From the NCBI GenBank assembly GCA_002099365.1, contig MSED01000001.1:2604001-2668000 (forward strand): a stretch of DNA of 64,000 bases, written 5' to 3'. The notes under the pieces were generated by a model. That model saw only the letters and a list, made by a program, of their open reading frames with translations. It was not told the origin of the DNA and did not search any database. Made by a program: the position numbers and the translations under genes. Within the stretch, counting starts at the first letter, position 1. Each line of letters begins with the position of its first letter. This document shows, piece after piece, positions 11,634 through 22,744 of this stretch. Origin of the DNA: Phialophora verrucosa. Lineage: Eukaryota > Ascomycota > Eurotiomycetes > Chaetothyriales > Herpotrichiellaceae.

Positions 11634-13268
11634 TTACCTGAATTTCGCCTTTCCGATCAAGCTCCTCGCGGTCTCACAGTTGTAGATAAGCGGGCCGACA
11701 AAGTCCACATCGCAGCCACGGCCCTCGCGCTCGTCCGCGTCCAGAATCTCATCGATCGCTTTAAGAAGCGCACTGGCCACAGTGCGATTGCTCGTCACGG
11801 TGGTGATCTGCCGAACCCAGCCATAGACAAACACCGAGGCATTGATAGGAGTGAGATGCAGCGAGTTCTTCGCGCGGGCAGCAATAGAGGAAGGGAACGC
11901 TCTGCAGAATCGAGCATCCACCGCCATCACGTCACGCCCAGACGACAGGACATCGTGCGCATCGAAGTCGATAATTCTGACAGGGAGCTGTAGATCTTGC
12001 GGAATATGGTGCATGGACTGCTCACCAAAAGCCTGCCTCAAGACCGCTGCCGGTTGATCTTTGTATTGACCCTCGCCCAAAAGGACCTCTGCACGCCTTC
12101 GCTCACTCGACGTCGCCATGATCCCAACGATATCCCGCATCCGTAGTGCAGCATGCGAAGTACATTCCAGAGTTCGACCAGCAAAAAGAGGATATATCTC
12201 GCTCGACAGTACGGACACTGACTCTTCGGCTTCGATCTGGCTCATGATCGCTCTGTGATAGGTCTGGGACTTGCCGATGGGATCAGACGTTAACTGATGG
12301 CGAGAAAGGTGAGAGATGTCCGATATCAGAGCTAGAAGTATCGTACAGTCCACATTAATTGTCGGTGTCAAGGGATCGTTTGCTGAGGCAGGCAGTAGCC
12401 TGTCGAGATCAAGCTGCGTTGATTCGAGGACCTTGTCCATCTCGTTGTTGCACTGGACAACCGCGCCAGTTGCGCGCAAATCAGCAAGAAAGGCGTCGAC
12501 ATCCCCAAGCACGCCTTCGCGAATCTTCGGTAGGACGAACCGGATCTGTGGATGTCGGAAATGTACTCTGGCTCCCCGTGCAGCGATCTTAAGTTCCTCC
12601 GCAAGTTGTACGAGCTCGAGCTTGCAGGCTCTGTCGTCGACTTTCCGTACGTCATCCTCGTCGCTATCTCCTTCGCTGTGGTCACTGACATTGCCATAAC
12701 GTTCCCAGCCTTCCTTCGCCATCTCAAATAGAAGCCGTTTCTCCGTCACAGTGGAGATTTTAATCCATTCTAGACCATTGCGAGCGACAATGTCCACGAC
12801 AACTCCCGCCTTGCGAACATCTCCCCGCTCGGGGGCTTGTCTTGCTGAGTTCCCCTTCTTAGAATTCCCTTGAGCGCTGTTGCCATTTCGTGGAGGGTGC
12901 ATTTTCTTGCCTAGGGATATGATGCAGTCGCTCGATTTAGCCACATCCCAGACCGTCTCATAAAACGGAAGATTAGAACTTCTCAATGCGTGCAGTTGCG
13001 GACTTTCCTCCTGCTGGCCATTGCCGAAAGCGGATCCATCAGGACTCGCAAATGCAAGCCCCAGCTTCTCTAGAGCCTTAACCTCCGACTCAACTCCCCG
13101 CTTAAATGCCCGGACCTCAACTTCTTGTTCTTTTCGGCGTAGTTTGAGATGTGCGTGGTAGCACCGAAATTCTCGCAACAGTGCATCAGCACGTTTTTGC
13201 AGATTAGCGACGAGCTCGACCGGAGACAAACAAGCTGCCCCATCGGATCCCTCCGTGTTAGCAAGCAT
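11634..13268 (-). CDS. DUF1308 (C7orf25/UPF0415-like) protein
   Basis: Single-exon model of 544 aa. The N-terminal third is helical (LVANLQKRADALLREF..., KLRRKEQEVEVRAFKRGVE). Next come the family blocks LPFYETVWDVAKSS, a conserved VDIVARNGLEWIKIS strand, and the C-terminal core with VNVDCTILLALISDISH-like residues (INVDCTILLALISD). DUF1308 proteins are conserved from fungi to man, are predicted to contain a PIN-like fold at the C-terminus, and have no settled function. The ATG at 13268 was preferred (A at -3) over an in-frame ATG at 13322, which would add 18 residues. Oddity: the stop codon overlaps a perfect splice donor (AG/GTAAGAG), so a short extra 3' exon is possible. Confidence 0.8.
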   Translation of the reverse strand: MLANTEGSDGAACLSPVELVANLQKRADALLREFRCYHAHLKLRRKEQEVEVRAFKRGVESEVKALEKLGLAFASPDGSAFGNGQQEESPQLHALRSSNLPFYETVWDVAKSSDCIISLGKKMHPPRNGNSAQGNSKKGNSARQAPERGDVRKAGVVVDIVARNGLEWIKISTVTEKRLLFEMAKEGWERYGNVSDHSEGDSDEDDVRKVDDRACKLELVQLAEELKIAARGARVHFRHPQIRFVLPKIREGVLGDVDAFLADLRATGAVVQCNNEMDKVLESTQLDLDRLLPASANDPLTPTINVDCTILLALISDISHLSRHQLTSDPIGKSQTYHRAIMSQIEAEESVSVLSSEIYPLFAGRTLECTSHAALRMRDIVGIMATSSERRRAEVLLGEGQYKDQPAAVLRQAFGEQSMHHIPQDLQLPVRIIDFDAHDVLSSGRDVMAVDARFCRAFPSSIAARAKNSLHLTPINASVFVYGWVRQITTVTSNRTVASALLKAIDEILDADEREGRGCDVDFVGPLIYNCETARSLIGKAKFR

Positions 13269-13593
13269 TATTAGTCTGTCGAACCGAGCAGGTTGTATCT
13301 CGGACTTCCCGGAGAGTAGCATAGACACGATCGTGGAATATGCAAAGAGCAAGAGGCTGGTTGAAGTGCGACGCTCGCTGCGGAGATCGATGCCCAGCCG
13401 CCCTTCTCATTGGCGGAATGAAAATGCCACGCCAAGGGTTGACACCTGGGACTGTAACTCGTACGGGGAGAATTGCTGTCCCGGAAATCCACACGCAGGA
13501 TCAGGTCTTTGACTTCTGATGTGTCTCATACTGATGAGAGGGCCCATTGGCGTCCTGTTGTCCTCGGTATTGCCAACTTGAGGATACAACTCT

Positions 13594-14706
13594 TCAAAGG
13601 TCTGCATGTTTGATTTGGTCGCCTGGCAACCACATGCAGACTTTGGTGTCCGCCGTCACCAGCTGGTTGTAACGAGGGTTGCATTGCACGACTGGTGTCT
13701 TGATCCCTCGGCTGTTCAGTCGGGCGGTAGGCTCCAGTCGGATATCGGTGGCAGTTTGAGTGTCCCAGACAAGCAGGTCCGACTCACCCGTACCACCCAC
13801 GACATATCTCCCGTCCTGGGTAAAGCACACATCTCCCTGGCCTAGTGGCTTCCCAGACGTCGACACTGGTGCAGCCCTTCCACTGCCCGCAGTCTTGCCC
13901 ACAAGAAATGATTTGACTGTCCCGTCGAAGGCGTCGAGCACAAAATGACCATGATAATCGGTACCCAGCAGCATATGTTTCCCGTCGTTGGAGAATTCCA
14001 GCTTTGTCCATGCCCTGCCCTTTGTAGTTGGAGTGTACCGATCCTCCGCTTCCAGCATGTCGAACGTCGCGAAGGGGGCTTTATCGAAGTTGCGCACGTC
14101 GTAGAGAAGGATCGAGGAAGTAGATTGTGAGGCTATCGCCATGATCTGGGCAGAAGGGTCGTAGGCTGCCAGGTACGGAGTCACCAATTTGAGCTTGCCT
14201 TGGGGGCTTCTTGAGTTCAGGTCCCACAAACAAATCATGTCATCATTGCCGCATGACAGGAATTGGTCGCTAGCGGGGGACAGCGCGATACAGGTAACTT
14301 GGCCAGTGTGGGCAGTAAAATAGCGAACGAAGCTCTCGTTGTGAAGCTCCAGTAACCGCAGAGAGTTTTCTTGTTTGGTACTGGCAAAGAGCACATTCCG
14401 TGAATGGTGGGTGAAGCGAGCTAGATGAATGCCATACTTCTTGCTGGGTATTGTCTTCGTCCTCTTGCCCTCTTTGATATCGTATACGTGCATGGTCTCG
14501 TCATCAGACGCTGCTACCAAGAATTCGCCCATATCATCGAAATCAAGGGAGGTGACTCGGCTCTCGTGCCCATCTGACCGGGTGGAACAGGGAAATTGCT
14601 AACAGCGGTCAGCATGAGTCAGGGCTCTGGCGACAAAAGGGCTCACTCTTGCCGGGCGATAGTGTTTGACCACATCGTGTACTTTCTGTTGGGCGAGGGC
14701 TGCCAT
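13594..14706 (-). CDS. SWD2: WD40 protein SWD2 (COMPASS and mRNA 3'-end machinery)
   Basis: Two exons, 14647-14706 and 13594-14598, around a 48-nt intron (14599-14646), giving 354 aa. SWD2/WDR82 is shared by the Set1/COMPASS histone H3K4 methyltransferase and the cleavage and polyadenylation factor, in the nucleus. After a short N-terminal tail (VVKHYRPARQF) there are about six to seven WD repeats, for example FLVAASDDETMHVYDIKEG, FLSCGNDDMICLWDLN and VVGGTGESDLLVWDTQTA. Residues SLDFDDMGEFLVAASDD match the family's first blade well. The first exon was found because the longest ORF starts inside blade 1. It is head-to-head with OAC1. Confidence 0.9.
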
Positions 14707-15353
14707 GGCCGATTACAAAGTCGCTGATTCGAAATTCCCGCAGAGTAGCGTCCACAACGACGATTGAGAGCCAAGAGGGAGAGCCTCGGCCAGCAGACTT
14801 GTGTTGGATCAAGAGGAGAGCGACCGCAGGCAGTATGCGCAAGGATGAGACGAACTGCTGGAAACAAAATCGCAGTTTCGGGAACGTGCATTTCCTGAAG
14901 TGAAGTTGTGGGGAAGCAGATGCGCCTCAGGCACCGTTCTGGGTATCTCGTATGCGTGCCTGGGCTTCGGGTAATGGCGGGTATCTAAGGGCCCTGCTTA
15001 CGCCTACGGCAACTTTCTCCAAGAGGCGGAGGCTGATATTCGGTTGCTTAGTGCTCCACGCTTACAACTCGTTCAACTCCTACTCGCGCCCAAAGCGACC
15101 CCAATGGCACTACCTTGCTCCGATTGTCGCCCCGTAAATCCTTGCGAAGTTTTGTCCTCTGTAATAATTTATCCATACGAGCATCGCGCGCCCAGTCTCC
15201 CACAACGCTGACGCACAACCCTCTGCTTAATTCTTCGTTCAGAGACATTCTCGTCGTCGGGGACATGGGCGCATGAACAGCTAATTCTCGCAATAAATCC
15301 AGGACCAAGTTGAGCAAAGGGGACCAGGAGGAAACCCACACGGACACCAGACC
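14707..15353. other. Divergent promoter SWD2 / OAC1
   Basis: 647 bp holding both promoters. No ORF with family motifs. Nothing else recognised. Confidence 0.6.
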
Positions 15354-16343
15354 ATGTCAACAACAATCGGCGCATTCATTGCCGGTGGCATCGCTGCCTG
15401 CGGTGCTGTCACCGCGACACACCCGTTCGAAACAGTAAAGATCAGACTGCAGTTACAAGGAGAACTTCAATCCAAAGAAGTCGCTGTCAAGAAATACAGA
15501 GGTGTCTTCCACGGGGTCGGGGTGATTGTCAAGAACGAAGGCTTGAAGGGAATATATAGGGGCATTGGAACGGCATACATATACCAGATCCTCCTGAATG
15601 GCTGTCGGTTAGGCTTCTACGAACCATTGAGAGCTACATGCACGAAGCTCATTTACAAGGACGCCAGTGTCCAGTCCCTCGGCATCAACATCTTTTCCGG
15701 TGCATCCTCTGGCATTCTGGGAGCAATGGCAGGCTCGCCTTTTTTCCTGGTCAAAACACGATTACAGTCGTACTCTCCGTTCTTGCCGGTTGGCACCCAA
15801 CATAAGTACCGAAATGCCTTTGATGGATTGTCACAAATCTACAAGGCGGAAGGTGTGAGAGGTCTATATCGAGGCATGGGCGCATCAATGGTCAGAACTG
15901 GAGCAGGCAGCTCCGTTCAGCTACCGACATATTTCTTTGCAAAGCGACGGTTAATACGTCATTTCGGGATGGAAGACGGCCCTGCACTACACCTGCTAAG
16001 CTCAACGGCCAGCGGCTTTGTTGTTTGCGTGTTCATGCACCCACCGGTATGCTCAGGCTCATTCACAGCTTCTCCTAATAAACATCTCTAACCTACGATA
16101 CAGGACACCGTCATGGCCAGATTGTACAACCAGCATGGCAATTTATATAACGGCATTTTCGACTGTCTATGGAAAACCATCTCGACTGAAGGTGTCCTCA
16201 GTGTCTACAAAGGATTCACAGCCCATCTTGCTCGGATATTACCTCATACAATCCTTACCCTGTCATTGGCAGAACAGACGAACAAGCTTGTACGAGGAGT
16301 TGAGACCAGATTTCTACCAAAGTCTCTCGAGGAGAAACTGTGA
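15354..16343 (+). CDS. OAC1: Mitochondrial oxaloacetate/sulfate carrier
   Basis: Exons 15354-16046 and 16104-16343 with a 57-nt intron containing a CTAAC branch site; 310 aa. It belongs to the SLC25 carriers of the inner mitochondrial membrane. Three ~100-residue repeats are visible, each opened by a Px(D/E)xxKxR-type signature: PFETVKIRLQ (repeat 1), PFFLVKTRLQ (repeat 2, with F in place of the acidic residue) and PPDTVMARLYNQ (repeat 3, completed across the exon join). The unusual second and third signatures, and the FYEPLR and GASSGILGAMAGSPFFLVKTRLQ segments, fit the oxaloacetate carrier OAC1 (SLC25A34/35 group) rather than other carriers. Confidence 0.92.
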
Positions 16344-17260
16344 GACGGCGGCCTAATCAGATCACTTCAGCGTTGCATGCTGCGGCGTCGGCTGGACGAG
16401 GATGCATTTTCTCACCTTGTTTGTGGTTCTATCTTGTAGCAGTCGACGCCTTGGTCCATGCGTGGGTACTGTTTCTAGGCACGGCACTGGATCGACAAGA
16501 AAGGTCGGGGTTAAAATGGAATCCAGCGATTGAAATGCTCGACGCAGAAAGAAACCAATTGCAAAACGTGTTGCACACGACCTCATTCTCCACGCGAATT
16601 TCTTGGGGCTTTGACTCCCCCAGATCCCTTGACACCTCGTGACAGATCCCCGCCATGCATTGCTTGAGTGCTCGATTCCCAGATATCATGGCGTATGCAT
16701 ACTATAGCCCAACCACTGTAAATGCGAATTTGCGTCCAGACAACCAGATGTCTTCGCATACCAGACAATGGGAGGCTGGAGTGTCGGCCAGTCCCTAGAT
16801 GCCGACTTCGGAATCCAGCACCAGCAACAAACCACACGCATACGTCATCGATTAGATTAGATCCCTCGAAAACCTTAGCAGTCTTGCAGAAACTTCAGGC
16901 AGCCGCCCAGGTACGGTAAGGGCAAGCTGGCAGATGATAGCTGTCTCAGCCCATTCGAACACAATTGCTCAGCATTCCGTAAAGCAGAATCCACTGTATG
17001 GTCACACTCATGGTGGATTATTTTGATTGTTTTGAGTGGGACCTCAATTAGTGGCTGGCAGTCGACACGCTCCGTCACGCTACGCACAGCACACACGTCC
17101 AGCGCGCTAGCGCGTCTGCCTCTCTTTAAGAACATTGGATTTCCATGCCGTCTTTCACTTCCTCATACTCCGTACCAACAACAAACTGCAGTTTTTACCT
17201 CATCCCGCCGTTCTACAATCGACTCTTTGTTCTTCTACACTATCCACCTCACCCCCGACA
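16344..17260. other. Intergenic, promoter of RNR2
   Basis: 917 bp between the OAC1 stop and the RNR2 start. No gene seen. It contains a 12-bp GC palindrome (listed separately) and a CT-rich leader before the RNR2 ATG. Confidence 0.6.
17103..17114. promoter_or_regulatory. 12-bp perfect palindrome CGCGCTAGCGCG upstream of RNR2
   Basis: Perfect inverted repeat 147 bp before the RNR2 start codon, inside a CG-rich patch. G1/S and DNA-damage control of fungal RNR genes commonly uses CGCG-core sites (MBF-like ACGCGT). This is not an exact MCB box, so a regulatory role is only inferred. Confidence 0.35.
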
Positions 17261-18800
17261 ATGACGACTCAAGTCACGCCGTCTAAACAGGTACATTTGC
17301 CACTTGCATCATCGACTTGTCTCTGAGAGGTGCATATTATTAACGGATACGCACAGGCGGCTGCGAGCCTCGAATCCCTCAAAGTCAAGGACAGTCCGAT
17401 CAAGAAACTCAATTTCGACACGGAGAATAAGGAGAACATGCCTGCCACCGACGCGTCAACTGAGTACGCTGCCACACCCGAGTCCGAGATTGAGAAGAAG
17501 CCTGTGCTAGAGCTCAAAGAGCACATGGAGCAACCCACGGCCACAAAGACTCCCAAAGAGCTGGAGAAGGAGGAGCCTCTGTTACAAGAGAACCCTCATC
17601 GCTTCGTTCTCTTCCCACTTAAGTACCATGAGATCGTACGTGTCACGTCCCGCAGCACTTCTGTTCCGCTTTCTCCCTGGTCCATTGAGACAATCGATCT
17701 TCAACATGATGGCTAACACAGTGCACCGCAGTGGAACATGTACAAGCGTGCCGAGGCTAGCTTTTGGACAGCAGAGGAAGTCGACCTGTCCAAAGACTTG
17801 CACGATTGGCACAACCGACTGAACAACGATGAACGCTACTTCATCTCCCACGTCCTTGCTTTCTTCGCTGCTTCAGACGGTATTGTCAACGAGAACTTGC
17901 TGGAGCGTTTCAGCGCCGAAGTGCAAGTACCTGAAGCCCGCTGTTTCTATGGGTACGTGTCCTGGTGCCCTACACTACTGCCTTGGAGACTAATAGCCTC
18001 CCAGCTTCCAAGTCATGATGGAGAATATCCACTCTGAGATGTACTCACTCCTCATCGACACATACGTGAAGGATCCCAAAGAGAAGACATACCTGTTCGA
18101 TGCTATCGACACCATCCCCTGCATACGGAAGAAGGCCGACTGGGCTCTTAGATGGATCTCTGATAAGGAGTCCACTTTCGCTCAACGACTGGTTGCTTTC
18201 GCAGCCGTCGAGGGTATCTTCTTCTCCGGATCATTTGCTTCAATCTTCTGGCTCAAGAGCAAGGGTCTGATGCCAGGTCTCACCTTTTCAAATGAACTCA
18301 TCTCTCGTGATGAGGGTATGCACACCGATTTTGCATGCCTACTCCTGCAACATCTCAAGCACAAGCCCGACCAAAAGCTCATTGAGAAGGTCATCGTCGA
18401 AGCAGTCGCTATTGAAAAAGAGTTCCTAACTGAGGCGCTCCCTGTCGGCTTGCTGGGCATGAACTCTAAGCTCATGTGCCAGTACATTGAGTTTGTCGCC
18501 GACCGTTTGCTGCTTGCCATGGGCAACAAGAGAGTCTACAATGCTCAAAACCCATTCCCATTTGTAAGTGTGCCCTTCTATGTGATTCTAGTACTCGAGT
18601 GCTAACCTTGCTCGCAGATGGAGAACATCTCACTCGCCGGCAAGACGAACTTCTTCGAGAAGCGTGTCGGTGACTACCAGAAGAGCGGAGTCATGTCCTC
18701 CACCAGCAAAAAAACCGAAGACAAGTCGTCAGCGTCATCACCCAGTCAAGGGAAGACTGAGGAAACCAGCAACGGCATCAGCTTTGACGAAGACTTTTAA
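17261..18800 (+). CDS. RNR2: Ribonucleotide reductase small (radical) subunit
   Basis: Five exons: 17261-17290, 17357-17635, 17732-17952, 18005-18563 and 18618-18800; introns of 66, 96, 52 and 54 nt; 423 aa. It provides the diiron-tyrosyl radical for reduction of ribonucleotides to dNTPs. Iron ligands Asp152, Glu183, His186, Glu246, Glu280 and His283 and radical Tyr190 all fall at the same spacing as in mouse R2 (a constant shift of 13). KYHEIW and FPFMENISLAGKTNFFEKRV are rebuilt exactly at the exon joins. The C-terminus FDEDF is the peptide that docks on the large subunit. The N-terminal ~90 residues are a variable acidic tail with the family's KENMP-like stretch. Confidence 0.97.
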
Positions 18801-20071
18801 ATTACTCCAGCTATCATCATGACGACTTGATCTGTTCGAGGTACTCAGCGGCGTTCGGCGTTCTCGGGGGTTCCGATGACGGAAATGAAACCCTTAGAAG
18901 GCGGCTCATGCTTTCTCGACTTTGTTAAACCCACTCTCATCATACGTATTATCATAGGCGCTGGTAAAGACACCCCATCGAGGCAGGCTTGGACGGCGCT
19001 TGACCAAGGGCTTATTTCATGGACACTACCAGACTGCTGTTGACCACAGTCTATCCTAATCTTCCCCTGCGCAGCGCAAAGTCAGAAAGGGTACTGCTAC
19101 AGTATTTTGGAAATTCAGGCATCGGTGGACTCATAGCGTGGCGGTGTTCGGGCTTTGCACGGAACACATACATACTACTACGTAGTTCAGGATCGGAATC
19201 GAAAACACGCGCAGTTGTCTACCTTTTCCTGCCCCTTCGCAACCCCCCTGTGTGCCCCTGCATTAGCGAGCCTTACCAGCCTCGTGCTTGGGCGGTTCGG
19301 AACCATATTGATCCGTATACCTAGCGACAAGAAAAACTACAGTACGTAACGAATGCTGTGCCGCATGTGCTTGAGAGTATGGAGTAGGCGCCAGTGACAC
19401 GAATACTCCCAGTGGCGTTGTTACCCAGTATCTTAGGTAGTAGTCGAACTCACTGACAATAGCCTTCAAAGATATGAGTGCGAGCACAGTACGAGTTAGG
19501 TACGGTGTCAAATTGCAGATCTTTCTAGTAGACGCTCGAAATGCTTGCGCAACGTCCCAGAGTGGGCGAGGCAGGCTCGACCTTTCATCCCAGATCCTAT
19601 TGTCGACACTTCTCTGAGCTCTCAAAGTTCCTTTCGTCAGCTGAATGGCTCCTTGTCTGCATAGATGGTCTCGTCTCGCCAACGCTGCTCGGCATCGCAC
19701 TAGGAAGACATTGCCGTGGTTTCCCTTCCTAGACTTCTCGATGAGTATTCACGTGTTGCGACACCTTGGCATCCGGGCACTTCCTTCTGTTTCAGGGTGG
19801 TTGTGTGCGTGTGCGTCTTGGTCTTGGGTTTCGTCAAGGTCGTGCTCGTGGTTGAGATGAAGATTGGGATCGACACATTCCCCTCCCCCGGCTGACCTTC
19901 CATGATCTCACCACCTTTCCTCTCAGCAGGCCACGACGGTCTCTCGCACACTCCGGTCGTGTATACGAGTGCCGTTTGTACTCGTAGAGAGCACATACAG
20001 GCCAGCAAGCCACTTGGGCACTCGCTCATTCACTAGCACGACGAGACATGCCCCACGGCTGTAAAATACCC
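18801..20071. other. Tail-to-tail intergenic RNR2 / SRP21
   Basis: 1.27 kb between two gene ends. The first ~200 bp is probably RNR2 3' UTR. ORFs here (up to 145 codons) show no motif or likely splice structure. Nothing else recognised. Confidence 0.5.
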
Positions 20072-20626
20072 TCATTTCTTGCCCTTCTTTTTCTTTGCCT
20101 TCCCACCACCCCCACCACCAGCTTGCTGCGTGACCGCCGCGGGCGGTGCAGTCGCAACTTTGTCCTCCGTCTTCACGACCCCACCGTCAATGTCCATCTT
20201 ATCGGCGTCGCCCTCCGCGGTAGATACACCGGCCGCAGATGCAGAAGCGGCAGTGGTGCTAGGCGCCTCAATGGCCTCCCCCTTCGCTAATCTTCCCAGA
20301 CCGGTCAACAGCCTGCCCACCTCGGCGGCCTTGTCGGTCCTGTATTTCAGGCAGATCCCGCTTTCGGGATGGTATGTCTTCAGTGTGAGTGTCGCGGAAC
20401 GGTCGCGCTTAGGTTGTGCTTGTGTAGACGTTTCCGCCGCTGATTCGGTAGCTGAGGCGGACGTGTCCTTTGAGCTAGGCTTGGGCTTCGATCCGGGATG
20501 AGACTTTGCCTTTACGTTCGGTTTGCGCGGGAGTGAGTATTTCGTCGTGATGCGTGTGGTGGGGTACGCTTGGATGAGGAGGGACGACTGGTGGAGGTAG
20601 ACATTTAGATCGGAGAAGTAGGGCAT
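20072..20626 (-). CDS. SRP21: Signal recognition particle SRP9/SRP21 subunit
   Basis: Single-exon protein of 184 aa starting MPYFSDLNVYLHQS. SRP9-21 proteins bind the Alu domain RNA of the signal recognition particle and help slow translation of secreted proteins in the cytosol. The SRP9-21 fold is split in two: residues ~1-35 (strand-helix, ending TRITTKYSLPRK) and ~78-115 (TLTLKTYHPESGICLKYRTD...VGRLL), separated by a Ser/Lys-rich insert as in other fungal homologues. The tail is acidic, then ends in a Gly run and a Lys-rich block (AKKKKGKK). The start at 20626 is the first ATG in frame; the frame runs further upstream without one. It is the last clearly housekeeping gene before the accessory block. 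Confidence 0.85.
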   Translation of the reverse strand: MPYFSDLNVYLHQSSLLIQAYPTTRITTKYSLPRKPNVKAKSHPGSKPKPSSKDTSASATESAAETSTQAQPKRDRSATLTLKTYHPESGICLKYRTDKAAEVGRLLTGLGRLAKGEAIEAPSTTAASASAAGVSTAEGDADKMDIDGGVVKTEDKVATAPPAAVTQQAGGGGGGKAKKKKGKK

Positions 20627-22744
20627 TTTGACGGGTAGACCGTTCAATGCCCAGAGGGAAATGTCTCGTCGTGTAAAATTGATTAATAGGTCAAGTTTGA
20701 GTGCGATATTGCAATTTCGTCGGTGCTATTTCGACATGATTGGAGTCAAGCCGCTTCGGAAAAGATATGCAACAGAACAGCAGGTTAGGCGTCAGTGTGA
20801 GTATGTGACAAGCCCGCGCCTTTGTGTCTTATTAGAACCTGTGTTGGACGGACTAAAAGATGGTGTCGCCGAGATCATTCACAGAAGTCTGCTTGGTGTG
20901 GAAAGGCGAAAGCATCTGGATGCGGAGGAGATGCGCGGGGCGCTTTCTTGTCTTGGCCCGATCCTGCCGCTTTTATCCACACCGGCTCGCAACTTACCCT
21001 CCTCTCACCTTCTTACCCTTCATGTCGGTCTTGCCTGGACGGGCCTATTTCGTCCTGCATTCATGCCCAGACGCCGTTCTACGCACTGGATGCAGTCCAT
21101 TCCTAGGACTTCTGGGGATCGGAATCTGCGTTTGATGTTTCGATGCTGCCGAGGGTACAAATTCTCTCCCTCTCGAGGCTACCCCCATCCTCTACGCCCG
21201 TGGTCGCGGCAATAAGAAGGACGAGGCCAATCTAGTCACTTCTTGGGCGCTGGAGAGACTACTTACGTGGCGCCATGATGCTTTATCCTGTTGAGCTTGG
21301 TGTCCATGCTCGATTCAGAAGGTTTCGGTGATCCCACGCTTAAGCCACCTCAAACCACTCAAAACAGCTCCAGATTGCCCATGACTCGAACGGATCTCTA
21401 CAACCATCGCAGCCATCATGCCAGGACTTGGTCAATCTACGTCAACCGCGACATCAAGAGATTTGGTTCAATCGAGTTGTTCAGGATGGAATTGTTGAGG
21501 TTGCAATTTGTTACGGTCTGCCACCCTAGGTTTTGCGCAGGCCGTCGACAGAATAGCCGATCAATGGCCGTCTCTGAACAGAAATTATATGGCCGGAACT
21601 GCGACCTTGTGCAATCGCTAGGATGAGTCTCATCGTGATCTCAATCGGAGTTTACATGATTAGATGGAGGCTGTGTCACGAGCGACACGAGCTGCTGACC
21701 AAAAGACCCGGTCAACGCTACTTTGTCAATATCAGTTAGCACGAGTGTATATGAGGTGTGTTGAGTATGCTCGGACTTGGTGAGTTTTCCTCAACTTGCA
21801 GTTACCCCCTTGTATGGAGGGTCAATGTGAATCCTCTAACCTTGCTTTTACCCGGTGATCAACTTGAAGAGGTGCTATCACATTTCATCTACAAGCCCAC
21901 ATTTTCCAGCGACATCGCGAGAAGCTCTTACTTGCATGTTACGTGCTTGAGGTCCTCACGCAAAAAGCGAGAAGCCCAGGAAGAGCTCAGGAGAAGTGTT
22001 GATTTTCATAACAAGCTACATTCTCTGTACACACGTACGACCGACACCATCACGGACGAACATACCGCGGCACTCACCCCACATATTGATCTGTGACCGG
22101 GGCTTAAGGTGATATGGTGACCGCAGAGCGCACCGAAAATTTGGGTGTCTGCGTGTTGCGTTGACGTTACGCTCTTCAGGCTCTGTAAACCCCAAGGTAC
22201 GGATGGCTGGTCGTGGAGTAAAAGAAGCGACAATCTCCTCATGAAGCTCTTTGATTATCACGGACCGGTCTTGACGGATTCGTGATATCGAAGACAAGTG
22301 AAAGCAAGAAGAGGAGGACGAAGTAAATCCGTGGGCCTTTAGCTCAAAACCTCAAGAGGACAGAGCCTTTTCGGCGACACGATTTCCTTCCGTCACATTG
22401 CGTCGTCCTTGCCGTAAGGGGTTGTCGTTTCTTAGACCGTTCGCGATGCTCGAGTCGAAGGCCCGGCAAACCTACGAGCTTCTTGTCAGGAGTGCTCAAT
22501 GCGCCTACCGTCGTCTCTCAGACATCGTTCAGAAGGCACTCCGCAGCCACGTAAATCATAAAATGAATGCATGAGCACGACTGTAACGGCTGCATTTGCA
22601 GAGCAAACCGTTTGAATTCGACTCCGCTGTTCACAGTCTCGGTCTCTGCCTTTGAGGTGTGAGCAGAACGCTCACCCGACGTGATGGTCAGACGATGCTC
22701 ACTCTCTCCCAACTACGTTTCAAACAACGCTCACTTCCCCATCA
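20627..22744. other. Gene-poor region, 2.1 kb, left border of accessory block
   Basis: No gene I can support. Open frames at 20628-21215 (+) and 21758-22096 (+) have no motifs. A short spliceable start (ATGGCGCCAC then GTAAGT, minus strand near 21274) has no matching downstream exon. It separates SRP21 from the catabolic cluster. Confidence 0.5.

Noticed and set aside
20628..21215. 195-codon plus-strand ORF upstream of SRP21
   Set aside because: No motif, arginine- and cysteine-rich composition typical of chance frames, and its start overlaps the SRP21 leader on the other strand. A stress on the minus strand start ATGGCGCCAC/GTAAGT also led to no second exon.
21758..22096. 112-codon plus-strand ORF in the gene-poor region
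   Set aside because: Composition is fairly protein-like but no family, promoter signal or splice partner could be seen.
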